A DNA stretch of 64,000 nt from Paenibacillus xylanexedens (GCF_001908275.1 NZ_CP018620.1:1736001-1800000); one strand, 5' to 3'. Numbered from the stretch's first letter, positions 26,701-36,073 are shown. A program made the numbers and translations. Notes: generated from the letters alone by a model not told the origin.

Positions 26701-29700
26701 AAAAGGTGGCATCAATGTTACGCACTATAAAGACCCGAACAAATACGGTGTTATGAATTCGTACGGCGTTAACTTCGAGGCGAAACTGGAAAACTTGTTC
26801 TCCATTAGTGCGGAACTTGCCTTTAAACGGGTGCCCGACGGACGTATTATTCCAGACGTCATTGCTTTTGGATCGGACCTTCCTGATCCGGGCATCATGA
26901 TCAATCCAGCTACCAAAATCTCAAGTATTCGCGGCGCAATCCGTGAACTTGCGATGACAATTGCCGGTGGTACCGAGCGCTTGCCACTGACGCTGGAGGC
27001 AGGTATCGACATGGAGCTGGGTCAGAAACCGGCTGTTTTCTCAGGTAGTGTAGACCTGACGCTCAAAGCAACCGGCTTCAAAGTAGTGGGCAAACTCGGC
27101 TTCGGTGAAGGCAGCAAAGTCATTCCGATGCTGACGGAAGCACTGGTTCAAACCCAATGGGCCAGCCCAATGTTTATCCGTGCGCGGGCACAGATTGATG
27201 TTGGTGGTTGGGATATCATTGTGGGTAGTGCCAGCTTGTTTATTGGTGAGAACTTGGAGAAGGGCCGAGTCGATTTTGAAGGCATGGTCAGCTCTAAAAT
27301 ACAGATACCAAGTTCAGTGCCGGTTGTCGGCGGTTTAGGATTTGGAACTCGTGCAGGCGTTAATAACGATGAACTGTGGGCAGGGATTTCCTTGTTATTC
27401 CTCACCCTGGGCATCAAATATTACTGGGGCGGCGGCATCTCATTTATGACCGATGGATCGGCTTTGGATAACGAGGCACTCGCACATCTGGCGATTAATG
27501 ATCCAGAACAGGGTCCGCGCCTGTTACAGATCGGAACGGGAATAGAGACGCTTGCCACCTCATGGGAGAATGAGGAGCCTGAGCGTTACGAGATTCGGTA
27601 TACTGCCGTTGGTGACGGCATCGATATGATCGAGGATAGCTCGCAAAATCTCGGCATTGGCGGCATTCGTACGTCCAATGGAGGGAAAACACATGTGATC
27701 CCGATGAGCGGAGTGACAGGGGATGCACTCCTTGAATTGGAGTATTTTACAACAACCAGACCCACCCTGACTCTGAAGCGTGACGACGGAAGCACATACG
27801 ATATCGTGTACGGAGAAGCAACTGATCGGAACGCAACGGCGTTTGAACAGATTATCAAAGCACCTAAAGAGGGTGATCTGAAGAGCGACGGTACAACAGT
27901 GACCAAAAAAGAAGAGCTTCAGGGCACCGATATCCGTCGGATCTATGTTGCCATTCCACAGGAAGACGCAAAAACGGGAAGCTGGACACTGACGTCCAGT
28001 CAATCGGTCAAGTCCAAGCTGATGAACATTCCGGTACTTCCGGAACTGTCTTCGACGGAACTTGCAGTAGATCCACAGGATGCGGACCAATTCACGGCAA
28101 CTTGGACCGTGGACAACGCTTCGCCTGGAGATACGGTTGATCTGTATCTGTCTTCGGATCGTTTACAGGCAACGCCTACACCGGATGAATCCATTGATCC
28201 AGGGATCATGATTGCCAAAGGCATCGAGATCGAAAGTGCCGATATTGGTGCTGACGGTCGTGCATCCGGCGAGATGACCTTTGACGTGAAGCAGATTGCG
28301 TACCTCGGCGGAGCAGACCTTCGTGGTTTGCTGCAACAAGGCACATATTATCTGCGTACGGAACTGAAAACGGACATGGCATTCTCTGTCTTATCTTCAC
28401 AAGAAGGTTATACGCTCGTAGATCCGTTTGCTCCGAACGCCGTGCCAGCGGTGGAAACGAGAAGCATCGGTAACGGGCAGTTCGAGGTGGCCTTCCCGGC
28501 GATCACCAAAACAGCTGAAGAAGAAGCAGAAGAGTTCACTTATATCCTGACCGCATCGGATGAGCAAGGACATCTGTATGATCCGTTCGGCGAAGAAGGA
28601 TACAGTGAATCCGACTTGAAAACCACGCTCAAGGATGGCAAGTATCATGTGACCGTGGGCGGATGGAATGCACTAGGAACACCTAAGCTGGGTGCGGACG
28701 GCAAAGTGCAGCGCAATGCAGACGGCACCATTGCCATGGAGGATAAAGAGGTACGCCATTCCGGACTGGAGCCGGGCAAATCGTATCGTATGGGCGTTAC
28801 GGTCGCACGCAAACCGGCATCGGACGATCAAGCGAATCTTCGTTTATCCACAACGACGTATAGCGGGTCGAAGCTGCTTCCTGCCCCTACAGGGCCAGTG
28901 CTTTCGCTCGATAACAAACAAGTGGTCAACAACAAATACGAGGTGGTTACAAGTTCGAAGCAGGTGACCGTGAACGTGGCTTCGAATCAGTCGAACGTTG
29001 TTGTAGAGGCTTCGACGGACGATGGTTCGCTCGGTACCACTAACCTTGCAACAACAGACAAGCTGAAGTTCAACTTTGAGGTGGATGGTGTATATGCAGT
29101 CCAGCTCAAAGCACGAAATACTAACACAGGGGATACGTCGGTCACGATGCTGTATGTCACGATTGATACGACGGCTCCGATGATCTATCTGGATTCACCT
29201 TCACAAGGCGAACGGGTACAGGGAGGCGTTGCGCTCGTAGAGGGTACAACGATGACCGATGCCCAAGTGACGGTAACGGATGCCGATAGTGATCAAGAAT
29301 TGGCACAGTTCAAACCGGACGAGAACGGAGTCTTTAAACATGAGGTGCCGATTGATGTGAACCGCATGAAGACCCGTCTCCGCATTAAAACCGAGGACGC
29401 GGCAGGCAATGTGAACTCTGCCGTTGTTGAGGTGCTGAACAGCGACTTCAAGCTGCCGCGCAGACTGAAACTGGTTATGCCGGAAGAACTTGTTGCCGGT
29501 GGAGAACAAGCTGTGGTTCAGACTTATGTGGAGTATACGGATGGAACTCGTGAACTCGCAGACAACAACAGCATCACCTATAGTGTGGTTATGGGTGAAG
29601 CGAACGCAGCCGTTCAGGATGATGGCCTTCTTGACGGAAAACGTGTTGGAGCTGCTCTAATCCAGGCCGATTATACATGGCAAGGTACGGAGCTCAGCAC

Positions 29701-31423
29701 AACGGATATCGTATCCGTTGTTGCACCGAAGACGGGAGCTGCACCACCGGATTACATGGATACGATCAAAGCATCCACGATCGGAACGGGCAAAAAGGGA
29801 GAGACACGTGTCTCGATCAGCGCTGCCGGACACAAAGGCAACATGGTTGGAAGTGAACTGGCATACCGTATTTTCACGGACCAATCGCAAGTGATGCTGC
29901 CAACGTTCGAACAGGATATCAGCGGATGGAATACGCTGCCTTCCGATAAAGTCATCAAAGCAAAACCAGGCGAGTGGGTTGTTATCGCCAAACGAACAAC
30001 GAGTGAGCCAAAACTCACGACAGCATCATCTGCTGCGGTAAAGGTGAATGAGCGGATCTCTTCAAGCGCGGAGCCAAGCGTGCCAAGTTCGGGCGGCAGC
30101 AAACCACCCGCATCGAATGTACCTGTTGGTCCGTTGACGGTGGGTGGCGTAGCCATCGATAGTGCCGTTGGAGGTAAAGACATGAAGATACCTCTGGAAC
30201 TGGATGCAGTGCAGAAGGATGGATTGTTGCTGGTCGATGTTACGCCAGGTGTAAGTGGTCCAACCGTGGTTGCTCATCCTGTTCGAGAAGCGCTGCTTGA
30301 TGCAGCCGAGCAAGGACAGCGAATTCGTTTGCACGTTGCGGGCCAACTGGAGCAGCTACGCTTCGAGCTGGATGCGGATCTGATTAAACAACTCGCTGCC
30401 AAAGGCATTTCGATGGATTTGGAAAGCGATTGGGGCAGCTACCGTTTGGATTGGAATGCTATAGATCTGAAAGCACTCGAAGCAGCTTTCCCGGCGAAAA
30501 AGGCCGAGGATATCAAAGTAAGCCTGAATGTGGGCAAACCGGATCAGGCATACGAACGGCTTGCTGCGAAGCTTGCCAGTGAGGGACGTACGATTCCAAG
30601 AGGAACCCCGGTTGCCTTCAACATGACGGCGAGTGACGGTACCAAGTCAGTCGAGATTGATAAACTTTTGAAAATGACAACCAAAGAACTGTACCTGCCG
30701 GTTGGAGAGGACGAGCGCTCCGTATCAACCGTGGTCGTTCTTGAGTCTGATGGCAGCTTGCGGCATGTGCCTACTCGCTTCGAAGTGCGGGACGGCCGGA
30801 TGGTTGCCATCGCAAGCAGCATGACCAACAGCGTGTACTTGCCGATCCGATATGACACTTCGTTTAGTGACATGAAGAGTCACTGGGCAAGCGAAGCGGT
30901 TCATGATCTGGCCTCACGTCTGGTTGTGAATGGCGTGTCGACTTCTCGCTATGAGCCTTCGCGTAGCATGACTCGGGCAGAGCTTGCTGCACTGATGGTG
31001 AGAGCCTTTGGCCTGAAACCAGCCACAGGCGCAAGTTCAACATTCGCAGACGTGAAAGCAGTGGATTGGTACAACGATGTGGTGCAAACGGCAACTGCCA
31101 ATGGCCTCATGACGGGCTACAGCGGTAATCGTTTCGGTCCACAGGATGCCATGACACGTGAGCAAGTGATGGTCATGCTGATCCGTGCATACGAGATGGC
31201 AGGACATACTGCGCCAGCTGTGAGTAGTGCAGCTAATAGCCTTGAAGGTTATACCGATGCATCAACATTGTCTGATTGGGCCAAAGACAGTGCCGCACGA
31301 GCGGTGAAACTGGGTCTGATTCAAGGCAAATCGGCAACGACACTTGAGCCAAAAGCTCCGGTAACTCGTGCCGAGATGGCAACTCTTATCCGCAGATTAC
31401 TTGTGGAACTGGATTTGCTGTAA
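23732..31423 (+). CDS. Giant S-layer-homology surface protein
   Basis: A 2563-residue secreted protein with a signal peptide (hydrophobic stretch about 8-31) and three C-terminal SLH domains starting near 2377 (FSDMKSHWASEAV), 2437 (FADVKAVDWYNDVV) and 2504 (YTDASTLSDWAKDSA). SLH domains bind pyruvylated secondary cell-wall polymer, so it is probably wall-attached. The middle contains an amphipathic beta-rich section (about 890-1260) with repeated glycine-rich strands, an Ig-like domain near 1810 (DTTAPMIYLDSP) and a Pro/Ser-rich linker near 2110. No enzyme motif was seen. It ends the three-gene operon and is closed by a terminator. Confidence 0.88.
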   Translation: MRRNKIIRIIATLMAMVMLISVLPLHIAAAAVSSAGTTSIKNGFIKVTVDNASGRFSIRTEDGQPIRKKDNGVDMIFGGDNPETSFTTFRINGTDLIFGNPYKMAPNWTSEVTPPKVVTGNDGTQSLVTVWTVQGIRISQVITLLLKEDKDQGGNARVQYVVENTTNAKVEIGSRVLLDTSVGGNDGPAFQIGQNYSVPLTVERKLVHEPEKLGYDKNVDEQAYNLHKLPPYWVMRDKLDLSNPLATNVIAYGFNNLFEGGINIVDEMVVGHWANLAGTKWEYEPDENLDFTQDTNDYGTADTAVAFYWEPDTVQAGGQHSYELVYGLGEIVSPEKVFDVRFLDPTQKLETNEEETGYVNDGVFEVNTEIENLEMFNTNHSQIDVTLTLEKGLSFVDENGKELNATSQKLTFRKDVPPEQAAQGIEFIPYKPGEVVAAKWRVKGTGKAWPSTRQYMVTVSSPETEKKLETVAQESEGLPESEIRAIYESSRAGFIFLPPVGELRETLVYAMSPEEAYSKDEKYITLNVSNIAAYNVGNEATSTAANFDMYLVNVKNGDRYKVPVTRSVTSQPLGNGFAGDLKLVYRGGEKVKADGTTLEVLNDAILPLGEYAVQVDYRDKSIPELAEALSFKTDQTFAITENEENRVRKAGVLAVYKTKLDLNAGAGEKATFASVLPWTYGNLTDAQFKTKLDQDRARLTTAKQEMVAASRKLDPALDVAGAIDASASPVYAVQTFENEAAFETFKKGLDDDTEQEVVLEVRGKIVQSGTGANAQYTVQSDTEPAILNKSVAYSGKDLTISTGNFPLAKDLRANTDTPFLQTLFVGGDGTLSVANSGFVFHSGEWTVDFYNGFDKSLGTESKLTDEEQAWEEGRNPEDPTLNGTLTWANGMLGDALNPYRNLLVSYVYFNKHTLFSTPTFSLNGFGLKLNDFVLRQDGVSFGGAMKMFIVNGEVSNVMFNQSGFVGIDSSLAFELDNRIGLFKPDSEDSVKGGINVTHYKDPNKYGVMNSYGVNFEAKLENLFSISAELAFKRVPDGRIIPDVIAFGSDLPDPGIMINPATKISSIRGAIRELAMTIAGGTERLPLTLEAGIDMELGQKPAVFSGSVDLTLKATGFKVVGKLGFGEGSKVIPMLTEALVQTQWASPMFIRARAQIDVGGWDIIVGSASLFIGENLEKGRVDFEGMVSSKIQIPSSVPVVGGLGFGTRAGVNNDELWAGISLLFLTLGIKYYWGGGISFMTDGSALDNEALAHLAINDPEQGPRLLQIGTGIETLATSWENEEPERYEIRYTAVGDGIDMIEDSSQNLGIGGIRTSNGGKTHVIPMSGVTGDALLELEYFTTTRPTLTLKRDDGSTYDIVYGEATDRNATAFEQIIKAPKEGDLKSDGTTVTKKEELQGTDIRRIYVAIPQEDAKTGSWTLTSSQSVKSKLMNIPVLPELSSTELAVDPQDADQFTATWTVDNASPGDTVDLYLSSDRLQATPTPDESIDPGIMIAKGIEIESADIGADGRASGEMTFDVKQIAYLGGADLRGLLQQGTYYLRTELKTDMAFSVLSSQEGYTLVDPFAPNAVPAVETRSIGNGQFEVAFPAITKTAEEEAEEFTYILTASDEQGHLYDPFGEEGYSESDLKTTLKDGKYHVTVGGWNALGTPKLGADGKVQRNADGTIAMEDKEVRHSGLEPGKSYRMGVTVARKPASDDQANLRLSTTTYSGSKLLPAPTGPVLSLDNKQVVNNKYEVVTSSKQVTVNVASNQSNVVVEASTDDGSLGTTNLATTDKLKFNFEVDGVYAVQLKARNTNTGDTSVTMLYVTIDTTAPMIYLDSPSQGERVQGGVALVEGTTMTDAQVTVTDADSDQELAQFKPDENGVFKHEVPIDVNRMKTRLRIKTEDAAGNVNSAVVEVLNSDFKLPRRLKLVMPEELVAGGEQAVVQTYVEYTDGTRELADNNSITYSVVMGEANAAVQDDGLLDGKRVGAALIQADYTWQGTELSTTDIVSVVAPKTGAAPPDYMDTIKASTIGTGKKGETRVSISAAGHKGNMVGSELAYRIFTDQSQVMLPTFEQDISGWNTLPSDKVIKAKPGEWVVIAKRTTSEPKLTTASSAAVKVNERISSSAEPSVPSSGGSKPPASNVPVGPLTVGGVAIDSAVGGKDMKIPLELDAVQKDGLLLVDVTPGVSGPTVVAHPVREALLDAAEQGQRIRLHVAGQLEQLRFELDADLIKQLAAKGISMDLESDWGSYRLDWNAIDLKALEAAFPAKKAEDIKVSLNVGKPDQAYERLAAKLASEGRTIPRGTPVAFNMTASDGTKSVEIDKLLKMTTKELYLPVGEDERSVSTVVVLESDGSLRHVPTRFEVRDGRMVAIASSMTNSVYLPIRYDTSFSDMKSHWASEAVHDLASRLVVNGVSTSRYEPSRSMTRAELAALMVRAFGLKPATGASSTFADVKAVDWYNDVVQTATANGLMTGYSGNRFGPQDAMTREQVMVMLIRAYEMAGHTAPAVSSAANSLEGYTDASTLSDWAKDSAARAVKLGLIQGKSATTLEPKAPVTRAEMATLIRRLLVELDLL

Positions 31424-31448
31424 ACATGAAGTTGTTGATTTGAACTGG

Positions 31449-31484
31449 AAAAGCCCGAAGTCATTGCGACTTTCGGGCTTTTTT
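31449..31484 (+). terminator. Rho-independent terminator of the surface operon
   Basis: AAAAGCCCGAAGTC pairs with GACTTTCGGGCTTTT with one bulged T, loop ATTGC, then a T run. Confidence 0.85.
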
Positions 31485-31530
31485 GTATCTTTTTTATGAG
31501 AAAGGTTATTTCAATATGTTGTACGTGAAT

Positions 31531-32478
31531 TCATACCCAACCCGTGAATTCCAATATCGACGCTTTTGCAGACTGTGCTTCTGTATGAGCCCCTTTGCGC
31601 CAGGCTTTAGGTGATTCGCCCATCAGTTTGGCGAAGCAGCGGTTAAAGCTGGAGATGGATCGGAAGCCAACCTGCTCGGAGATGGACAGGATGGAGGCCT
31701 CTGTGCTTTTTAATCGTTTGCATGCCTCTTCAATCCGGGTACTGTTCAGAAAATCAAGCGGTGTGGTTCCCATAATTTCATGGAACTTGCGGCGAAAATG
31801 CGTTGTACTCAGATGACACAGATCAGCGAGGTAATCGATGGTCACGGGCATCATAAAATTTTTGGTGATAAACTCCAGCACGGGTGAGATGACCAAGTCA
31901 CCTTGGAGGTCTCGTTCTCGTTCCTGATCCTGCGATGACAAGCGCTCGCTGCTCGCATGAATTCGAAGCAGTTCGATATATAGAGACATCAACAAGCCGT
32001 ACGCGCTCTCCCGATAATAGGGGGACTGCTGCTTAATCTCTTCTACCACTGATGTTGCGAGTGTGTGAATTTTGGGATGCTGTTCCTTATTCAGAATGCA
32101 ATTGGTTCCCTGAATCGCCCATAGATTCGGTTCAATGTGAGTTTGTGCTGTTTTGAGCGAATGGCGGAAGAGTTCTTCCGGTGAAAAAAAGATATAAGCC
32201 CACAGGCTGGCGTTATTAGGCGAACTGTATGTGGTATGCGGAAGATATCGGGGAATGAACGTGATGTCGCCTGCCCGAAAAGGCACAGATTCTCCCTTAA
32301 TCTCCATGATGCCTCCATCTGAATAACAGATGCCAATCTCCATGTGGTTATGGAAATGAAGATGCTCACTCTTGATATCGGATATTCTCCAGCGGTCTCC
32401 ACTGAGTAACAGGACAGGAAAATCAATGGGCAGGCTATAGTGACGATATTCAATGACAGGTTTCTTCGGTTTGGGCAT
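31531..32478 (-). CDS. AraC-family regulator of the glycan locus
   Basis: A 315-residue regulator with an N-terminal cupin (HFHNHMEIGICYSDGG region) and a C-terminal double helix-turn-helix (LADLCHLSTTHFRRKF, then ILSISEQVGFRSISSFNRCF). AGGAGT lies upstream of the ATG at 32478. It is divergent from the GH105/GH112 genes, 171 bases away, and is the natural candidate for their sugar-dependent activator. The ligand cannot be deduced. Confidence 0.88.
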   Translation of the reverse strand: MPKPKKPVIEYRHYSLPIDFPVLLLSGDRWRISDIKSEHLHFHNHMEIGICYSDGGIMEIKGESVPFRAGDITFIPRYLPHTTYSSPNNASLWAYIFFSPEELFRHSLKTAQTHIEPNLWAIQGTNCILNKEQHPKIHTLATSVVEEIKQQSPYYRESAYGLLMSLYIELLRIHASSERLSSQDQERERDLQGDLVISPVLEFITKNFMMPVTIDYLADLCHLSTTHFRRKFHEIMGTTPLDFLNSTRIEEACKRLKSTEASILSISEQVGFRSISSFNRCFAKLMGESPKAWRKGAHTEAQSAKASILEFTGWV

Positions 32479-32572
32479 GTTCGAGGACTCCTATGTATAA
32501 ATGATTGAAATTGCGCAGTTTTGTTATGAATACGCTTAGATTGAGACTATTTTACTGCGTACAATGGAATAA

Positions 32573-32586
32573 GTAAAGCGTTTACA
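32573..32586. promoter_or_regulatory. cre-like site before the GH105 gene
   Basis: GTAAAGCGTTTACA, read on the other strand as TGTAAACGCTTTAC, fits the CcpA consensus at 12 of 14 positions. It lies just after a possible TACAAT -10 box (32560-32565), where bound CcpA would block transcription. Confidence 0.5.
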
Positions 32587-32649
32587 AAAATGGACGGACA
32601 CCTCTCAGGACGCACTTGGGGGCGTGTGCGAAGGGAGAGGGGAATAACA

Positions 32650-33669
32650 ATGCTTCAAGTGAAATATGACAGGGAACAGATTCTAAACGTAATCGAGAGC
32701 GTTACCAAGAAAACACTGGATATGGATCTGACATGGGATTGGCCCGGTGGAGTGGCTTATTATGGCGTATCCAGAGCCTATCAAACAACAGGCAACCAAG
32801 AGATTCTGGACAGGCTGGTGAAATGGGCGGACGAATATATCGAGCTGGGTCTGCCAAGTTGGACGGTAAATACATGTGCCATGGGTCATTTGCTAATCAC
32901 TTTATATGAAGAAACCGGGGATCAGAAATATTGGGATATTGTCCTCAGCAAAGTCGATTATCTCCAGAATCATGCACTTCGCTTTGGAGACAATGTGCTT
33001 CAGCATACGGTATCGGTTTCCAATGATTTTCCGGAACAGGCTTGGGCGGATACCTTGTTTATGGCGGCATTTTTCCTGCTCCGTGTAGGTAGCAAATTAA
33101 AAGATGAAGCCATGATTCAGGATGCGCTGAATCAGTATTACTGGCATATCAAATACCTTCAAGATCCGAGCAGCAGTCTGTGGTATCACGGTTATAACAA
33201 TATCAACAAGGACCATATGTCCGGATTTTATTGGGGAAGAGCAAACGCTTGGGGAGCCTATACGATGTCTCAAGTAAAACCTCAGCTCAACGACTGGTAT
33301 TTGTATCCGCAATGTATGGATGTAGAGTGTGCCCTTCGTGATCAATTGGCGGCTCTCAAGCTCGTGCAGACCGAGAACGGCTTGTGGCGTACGGTGTTGG
33401 ATGACGAAGATTCGTATGAAGAGGTATCAGCTTCCGCTGGTATTGCAGCAGCGATGATCAATAACGGTAATCCACTGCATACCAAATATGTGCAAAAGGC
33501 ACTGGAAGGCATCCTGAACAACATTAGCGAAGATGGGCGTGTGCTTGGTGTATCTGGCGGTACGGCGGTAATGAAGGATCGGGATGGCTATCGCAATATT
33601 CCAAAAGACTGGATTCAAGGCTGGGGTCAGGGCCTGGCACTCGCTTTTCTGTCCGATATGTTGAGATAG
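32650..33669 (+). CDS. GH105 unsaturated rhamnogalacturonyl hydrolase
   Basis: A 339-residue alpha6/alpha6-barrel hydrolase resembling YteR of Bacillus subtilis, which removes the unsaturated galacturonic acid from rhamnogalacturonan lyase products by hydrating the double bond. Visible marks are TWDWPGGVAYYG (about 28-39) and the catalytic-type Asp in QAWADTLFMA (D134). WYHGYNN and FYWGRANAWGAYTM are also typical of GH88/GH105. No signal peptide, so it acts on imported oligosaccharides. ATG 32650 is preferred over upstream ATG 32590 because of the strong GGGAGAGGGG before it. It is followed by a GH112 phosphorylase 13 bases later. Confidence 0.87.
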   Translation: MLQVKYDREQILNVIESVTKKTLDMDLTWDWPGGVAYYGVSRAYQTTGNQEILDRLVKWADEYIELGLPSWTVNTCAMGHLLITLYEETGDQKYWDIVLSKVDYLQNHALRFGDNVLQHTVSVSNDFPEQAWADTLFMAAFFLLRVGSKLKDEAMIQDALNQYYWHIKYLQDPSSSLWYHGYNNINKDHMSGFYWGRANAWGAYTMSQVKPQLNDWYLYPQCMDVECALRDQLAALKLVQTENGLWRTVLDDEDSYEEVSASAGIAAAMINNGNPLHTKYVQKALEGILNNISEDGRVLGVSGGTAVMKDRDGYRNIPKDWIQGWGQGLALAFLSDMLR

Positions 33670-33682
33670 GGAGGGAACCCAA

Positions 33683-35863
33683 TTGTCCAAATTAACCAAA
33701 GGCTCCTTTACACTACCGGGAGAATCCGGTTATGAGGAACTGACGCTGGAACTTGCCGATCGCTGGGGTGCCGATGTGATTCGAGACAGTGACGGTACAA
33801 AGTTGTCCGATGAGATTATCAATGCCGGATATGGCATCTATTCAACCATTTGCATTATTCGGGATCATAATGAGTGGGCATCCCGTAATCTGGATAAACT
33901 GCAGCAATGTTTTCTCATTACGAATCCGAAGGTCGCTGTACAAGATTATATATCCATCTATCTGATGGAGGATTTCTTCGCTGAACAATTCAGGGTGAAT
34001 GATTCCAAAGAAGCGTTTAAATATTGGCAAGTTTATGATCGAACGACTGGGGAAGAGGTACCTAGAGGACAGTGGAATTATGAAAGGGAATCTGGCAATG
34101 TTGTCATTACTGGCGTTGCTCCTTGGCATAAATACACGGTGAGTTTCATGGTTTATCGGATATGGGAAGAGATTTCCATGTACAATCACACGACGAATAA
34201 TTGGGACAAAGAGCATTTGATGCAGATTGACCCGATCAATACAGACACCCAAACCTATTTGCTGGATTGGATGGAAAAGTGGTGCCAAGAACACCCGGAA
34301 ACAACGGTTGTACGTTTTACGTCCCTATTTTATAACTTCGCCTGGATCTGGGGCAGTGATGAGCGGAATCGCCATCTGTTCTCGGATTGGGGTTCATACG
34401 ATTTCACAGTAAGTTCGAGAGCGCTGGATCTGTTTGCTCAAAAATATGGGTATTCACTCTCCGCCGAAGACTTTGTGAATGGCGGTAAATATCAGGTCAC
34501 TCATATGCCTGCGGATCAGCGCAAACTGGACTGGATGGCATTTATCAATGATTTTGTCATTGAATTCGGTAAAAAGTTGATTGATATTGTGCACAAACAT
34601 AACAAGCTGGCGTATGTCTTCTATGATGACAGCTGGGTAGGCATGGAGCCGTACAATGATCGCTTTGAGGAATTTGGATTCGACGGCATGATCAAATGTG
34701 TGTTCTCCGGTTATGAGGCTAGAATGTGCTCAGGTGTTAAGGCTGATACCCATGAGATTCGCTTGCATCCCTACTTGTTCCCAGTTGGCTTAGGTGGGCT
34801 TCCTACCTTCAAGGAGGGCGGAGATCCTACCCTGGATGCGAAGAAATATTGGATTAATATCCGGCGTGCGCTGCTGCGTGAGTCGATAGACCGGATTGGA
34901 CTGGGTGGATATTTGCATCTGGTTGAGCCTTACCCGGACTTTGTGGATTATATCGAGAAGATTGCCCATGAATTCAGGGAAATGAAAGAGCTGCACCAAG
35001 AAGGAAAACCGTATCAGATCAAAACAAAGGTAGCCGTGCTGCATAGCTGGGGCAAGTTAAGATCGTGGACCTTGTCCGGTCATTTTCATGAAACGCATAT
35101 GCATGATCTGATCCATGTGAATGAGGCCTTATCCGGGTTGCCGATTGAGGTCCAATTCATTGATTTTGAAGATATTCGTCAAGGCGTATTGAAAGATGTG
35201 GATGTCGTCATTAATGCGGGTTCCGCTGGTTCTGCCTGGAGTGGCGGAGCACACTGGAATGACCACCAATGTGTAGACATCCTGACGCAGTGGGTGCACG
35301 AAGGCGGTACCTTTATGGGGATCAACCAGCCTTCAGCGGTCCACGGGTACGACACCTTTTTTAGAATGGCGCATGTGCTTGGGGTAGATGAGGATACAGG
35401 TGCAAGAGTTGTTCATGGAAAATGGTCGTATGAGGTTAGTGATGAGTATGGTTTGGTGCCTGAGGGGGCCAGCATACTTCCGAAAAATAACATTTATCTT
35501 ACTGATGGATCAGCAGCTGTAGTGAGTGAAACGGATGGTCAGATCACACTGTCCACACATGCTTTTGGAAAAGGAAAAGGGATCTACCTGCCTTCCTTCG
35601 AATTCAGCTGGGAAAATACAAGACTACTTCTGAATTTGATTCGATTTGCAGGCAATGAATTCCATGAAACAAAGTACATCACGGATAACTTGTATACCGA
35701 GTGCGCGTACTACCCTGAGAGCAACATATTGGTTGTGATCAATAATAGTGATCAGGTTCAGTCCACGACGATCAATACAGAGCATGGAAAACAGACCGTG
35801 GAATTGGAGCCGTATGATACGGTGATCACCAAAATTGGTTTAACAAAATCGGTATCCCCATAG
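33683..35863 (+). CDS. GH112 beta-galactoside phosphorylase
   Basis: A 726-residue inverting phosphorylase that cleaves a beta-galactoside with phosphate to give galactose 1-phosphate. It follows the Bifidobacterium LnpA pattern along its length: FTLPGESGY, WGADVIRDSDGT, HNEW, YWQVYDRTTGE, MYNHTTNNW, and YDDSWVGMEPY, whose second Asp (D316) aligns with the general acid D313. Known activities are galacto-N-biose/lacto-N-biose phosphorylase and galactosyl-1,4-L-rhamnose phosphorylase. The coupled GH105 enzyme favours the rhamnose type, but sequence alone does not decide. The TTG start follows GGGAGGG. No signal peptide, so cytosolic. Confidence 0.88.
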   Translation: MSKLTKGSFTLPGESGYEELTLELADRWGADVIRDSDGTKLSDEIINAGYGIYSTICIIRDHNEWASRNLDKLQQCFLITNPKVAVQDYISIYLMEDFFAEQFRVNDSKEAFKYWQVYDRTTGEEVPRGQWNYERESGNVVITGVAPWHKYTVSFMVYRIWEEISMYNHTTNNWDKEHLMQIDPINTDTQTYLLDWMEKWCQEHPETTVVRFTSLFYNFAWIWGSDERNRHLFSDWGSYDFTVSSRALDLFAQKYGYSLSAEDFVNGGKYQVTHMPADQRKLDWMAFINDFVIEFGKKLIDIVHKHNKLAYVFYDDSWVGMEPYNDRFEEFGFDGMIKCVFSGYEARMCSGVKADTHEIRLHPYLFPVGLGGLPTFKEGGDPTLDAKKYWINIRRALLRESIDRIGLGGYLHLVEPYPDFVDYIEKIAHEFREMKELHQEGKPYQIKTKVAVLHSWGKLRSWTLSGHFHETHMHDLIHVNEALSGLPIEVQFIDFEDIRQGVLKDVDVVINAGSAGSAWSGGAHWNDHQCVDILTQWVHEGGTFMGINQPSAVHGYDTFFRMAHVLGVDEDTGARVVHGKWSYEVSDEYGLVPEGASILPKNNIYLTDGSAAVVSETDGQITLSTHAFGKGKGIYLPSFEFSWENTRLLLNLIRFAGNEFHETKYITDNLYTECAYYPESNILVVINNSDQVQSTTINTEHGKQTVELEPYDTVITKIGLTKSVSP

Positions 35864-35875
35864 AATAATGACTCG

Positions 35876-35912
35876 ATAGACCGTATTCCTTAACCAGGGA
35901 GCGGTCTATTTT
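35876..35912 (+). terminator. Terminator resembling the toxin-antitoxin hairpin
   Basis: ATAGACCG (35876-35883) pairs with CGGTCTAT (35902-35909), then TTTT. Stem and loop (CCTTAACCAGGGAG) are clearly similar to the hairpin at 7001-7038 (CCTTAGCCAGAGGG). It closes the GH105/GH112 unit. Confidence 0.7.
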
Positions 35913-35967
35913 AGTTATTAGGGCGTGTCTGAAAACTCTGAAGAAAGCAGATTTTATCGCACGGATC

Positions 35968-35997
35968 CTACTGTATAGTGTTAACACTATCTAGTAG
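35968..35997. promoter_or_regulatory. 30-bp near-perfect palindrome upstream of the GNAT gene
   Basis: CTACT and AGTAG arms flank a perfect 16-bp core ATAGTGTTAACACTAT with two unpaired bases per side. It is a possible operator for a dimeric repressor or an RNA hairpin; no T run follows. Confidence 0.45.
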
Positions 35998-36073
35998 AAT
36001 ATTTAAATAAGGATAGGGATCATGAGCCCTAATATATTATTGGTTTCATCTTTTTAAAGGAGAGAGTGCCCTA

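Noticed and set aside
23831..31094. Antisense frames opposite the SLH protein
   Set aside because: Same reason; no domain-like sequence or initiation signal, and the sense frame is continuous with a signal peptide and SLH domains.
35921..35967. Possible insertion-sequence end after the GH112 gene
   Set aside because: The stretch beginning GGGCGTGTCTGAAAA recalls IS termini, but there is no matching second end or transposase in the window.
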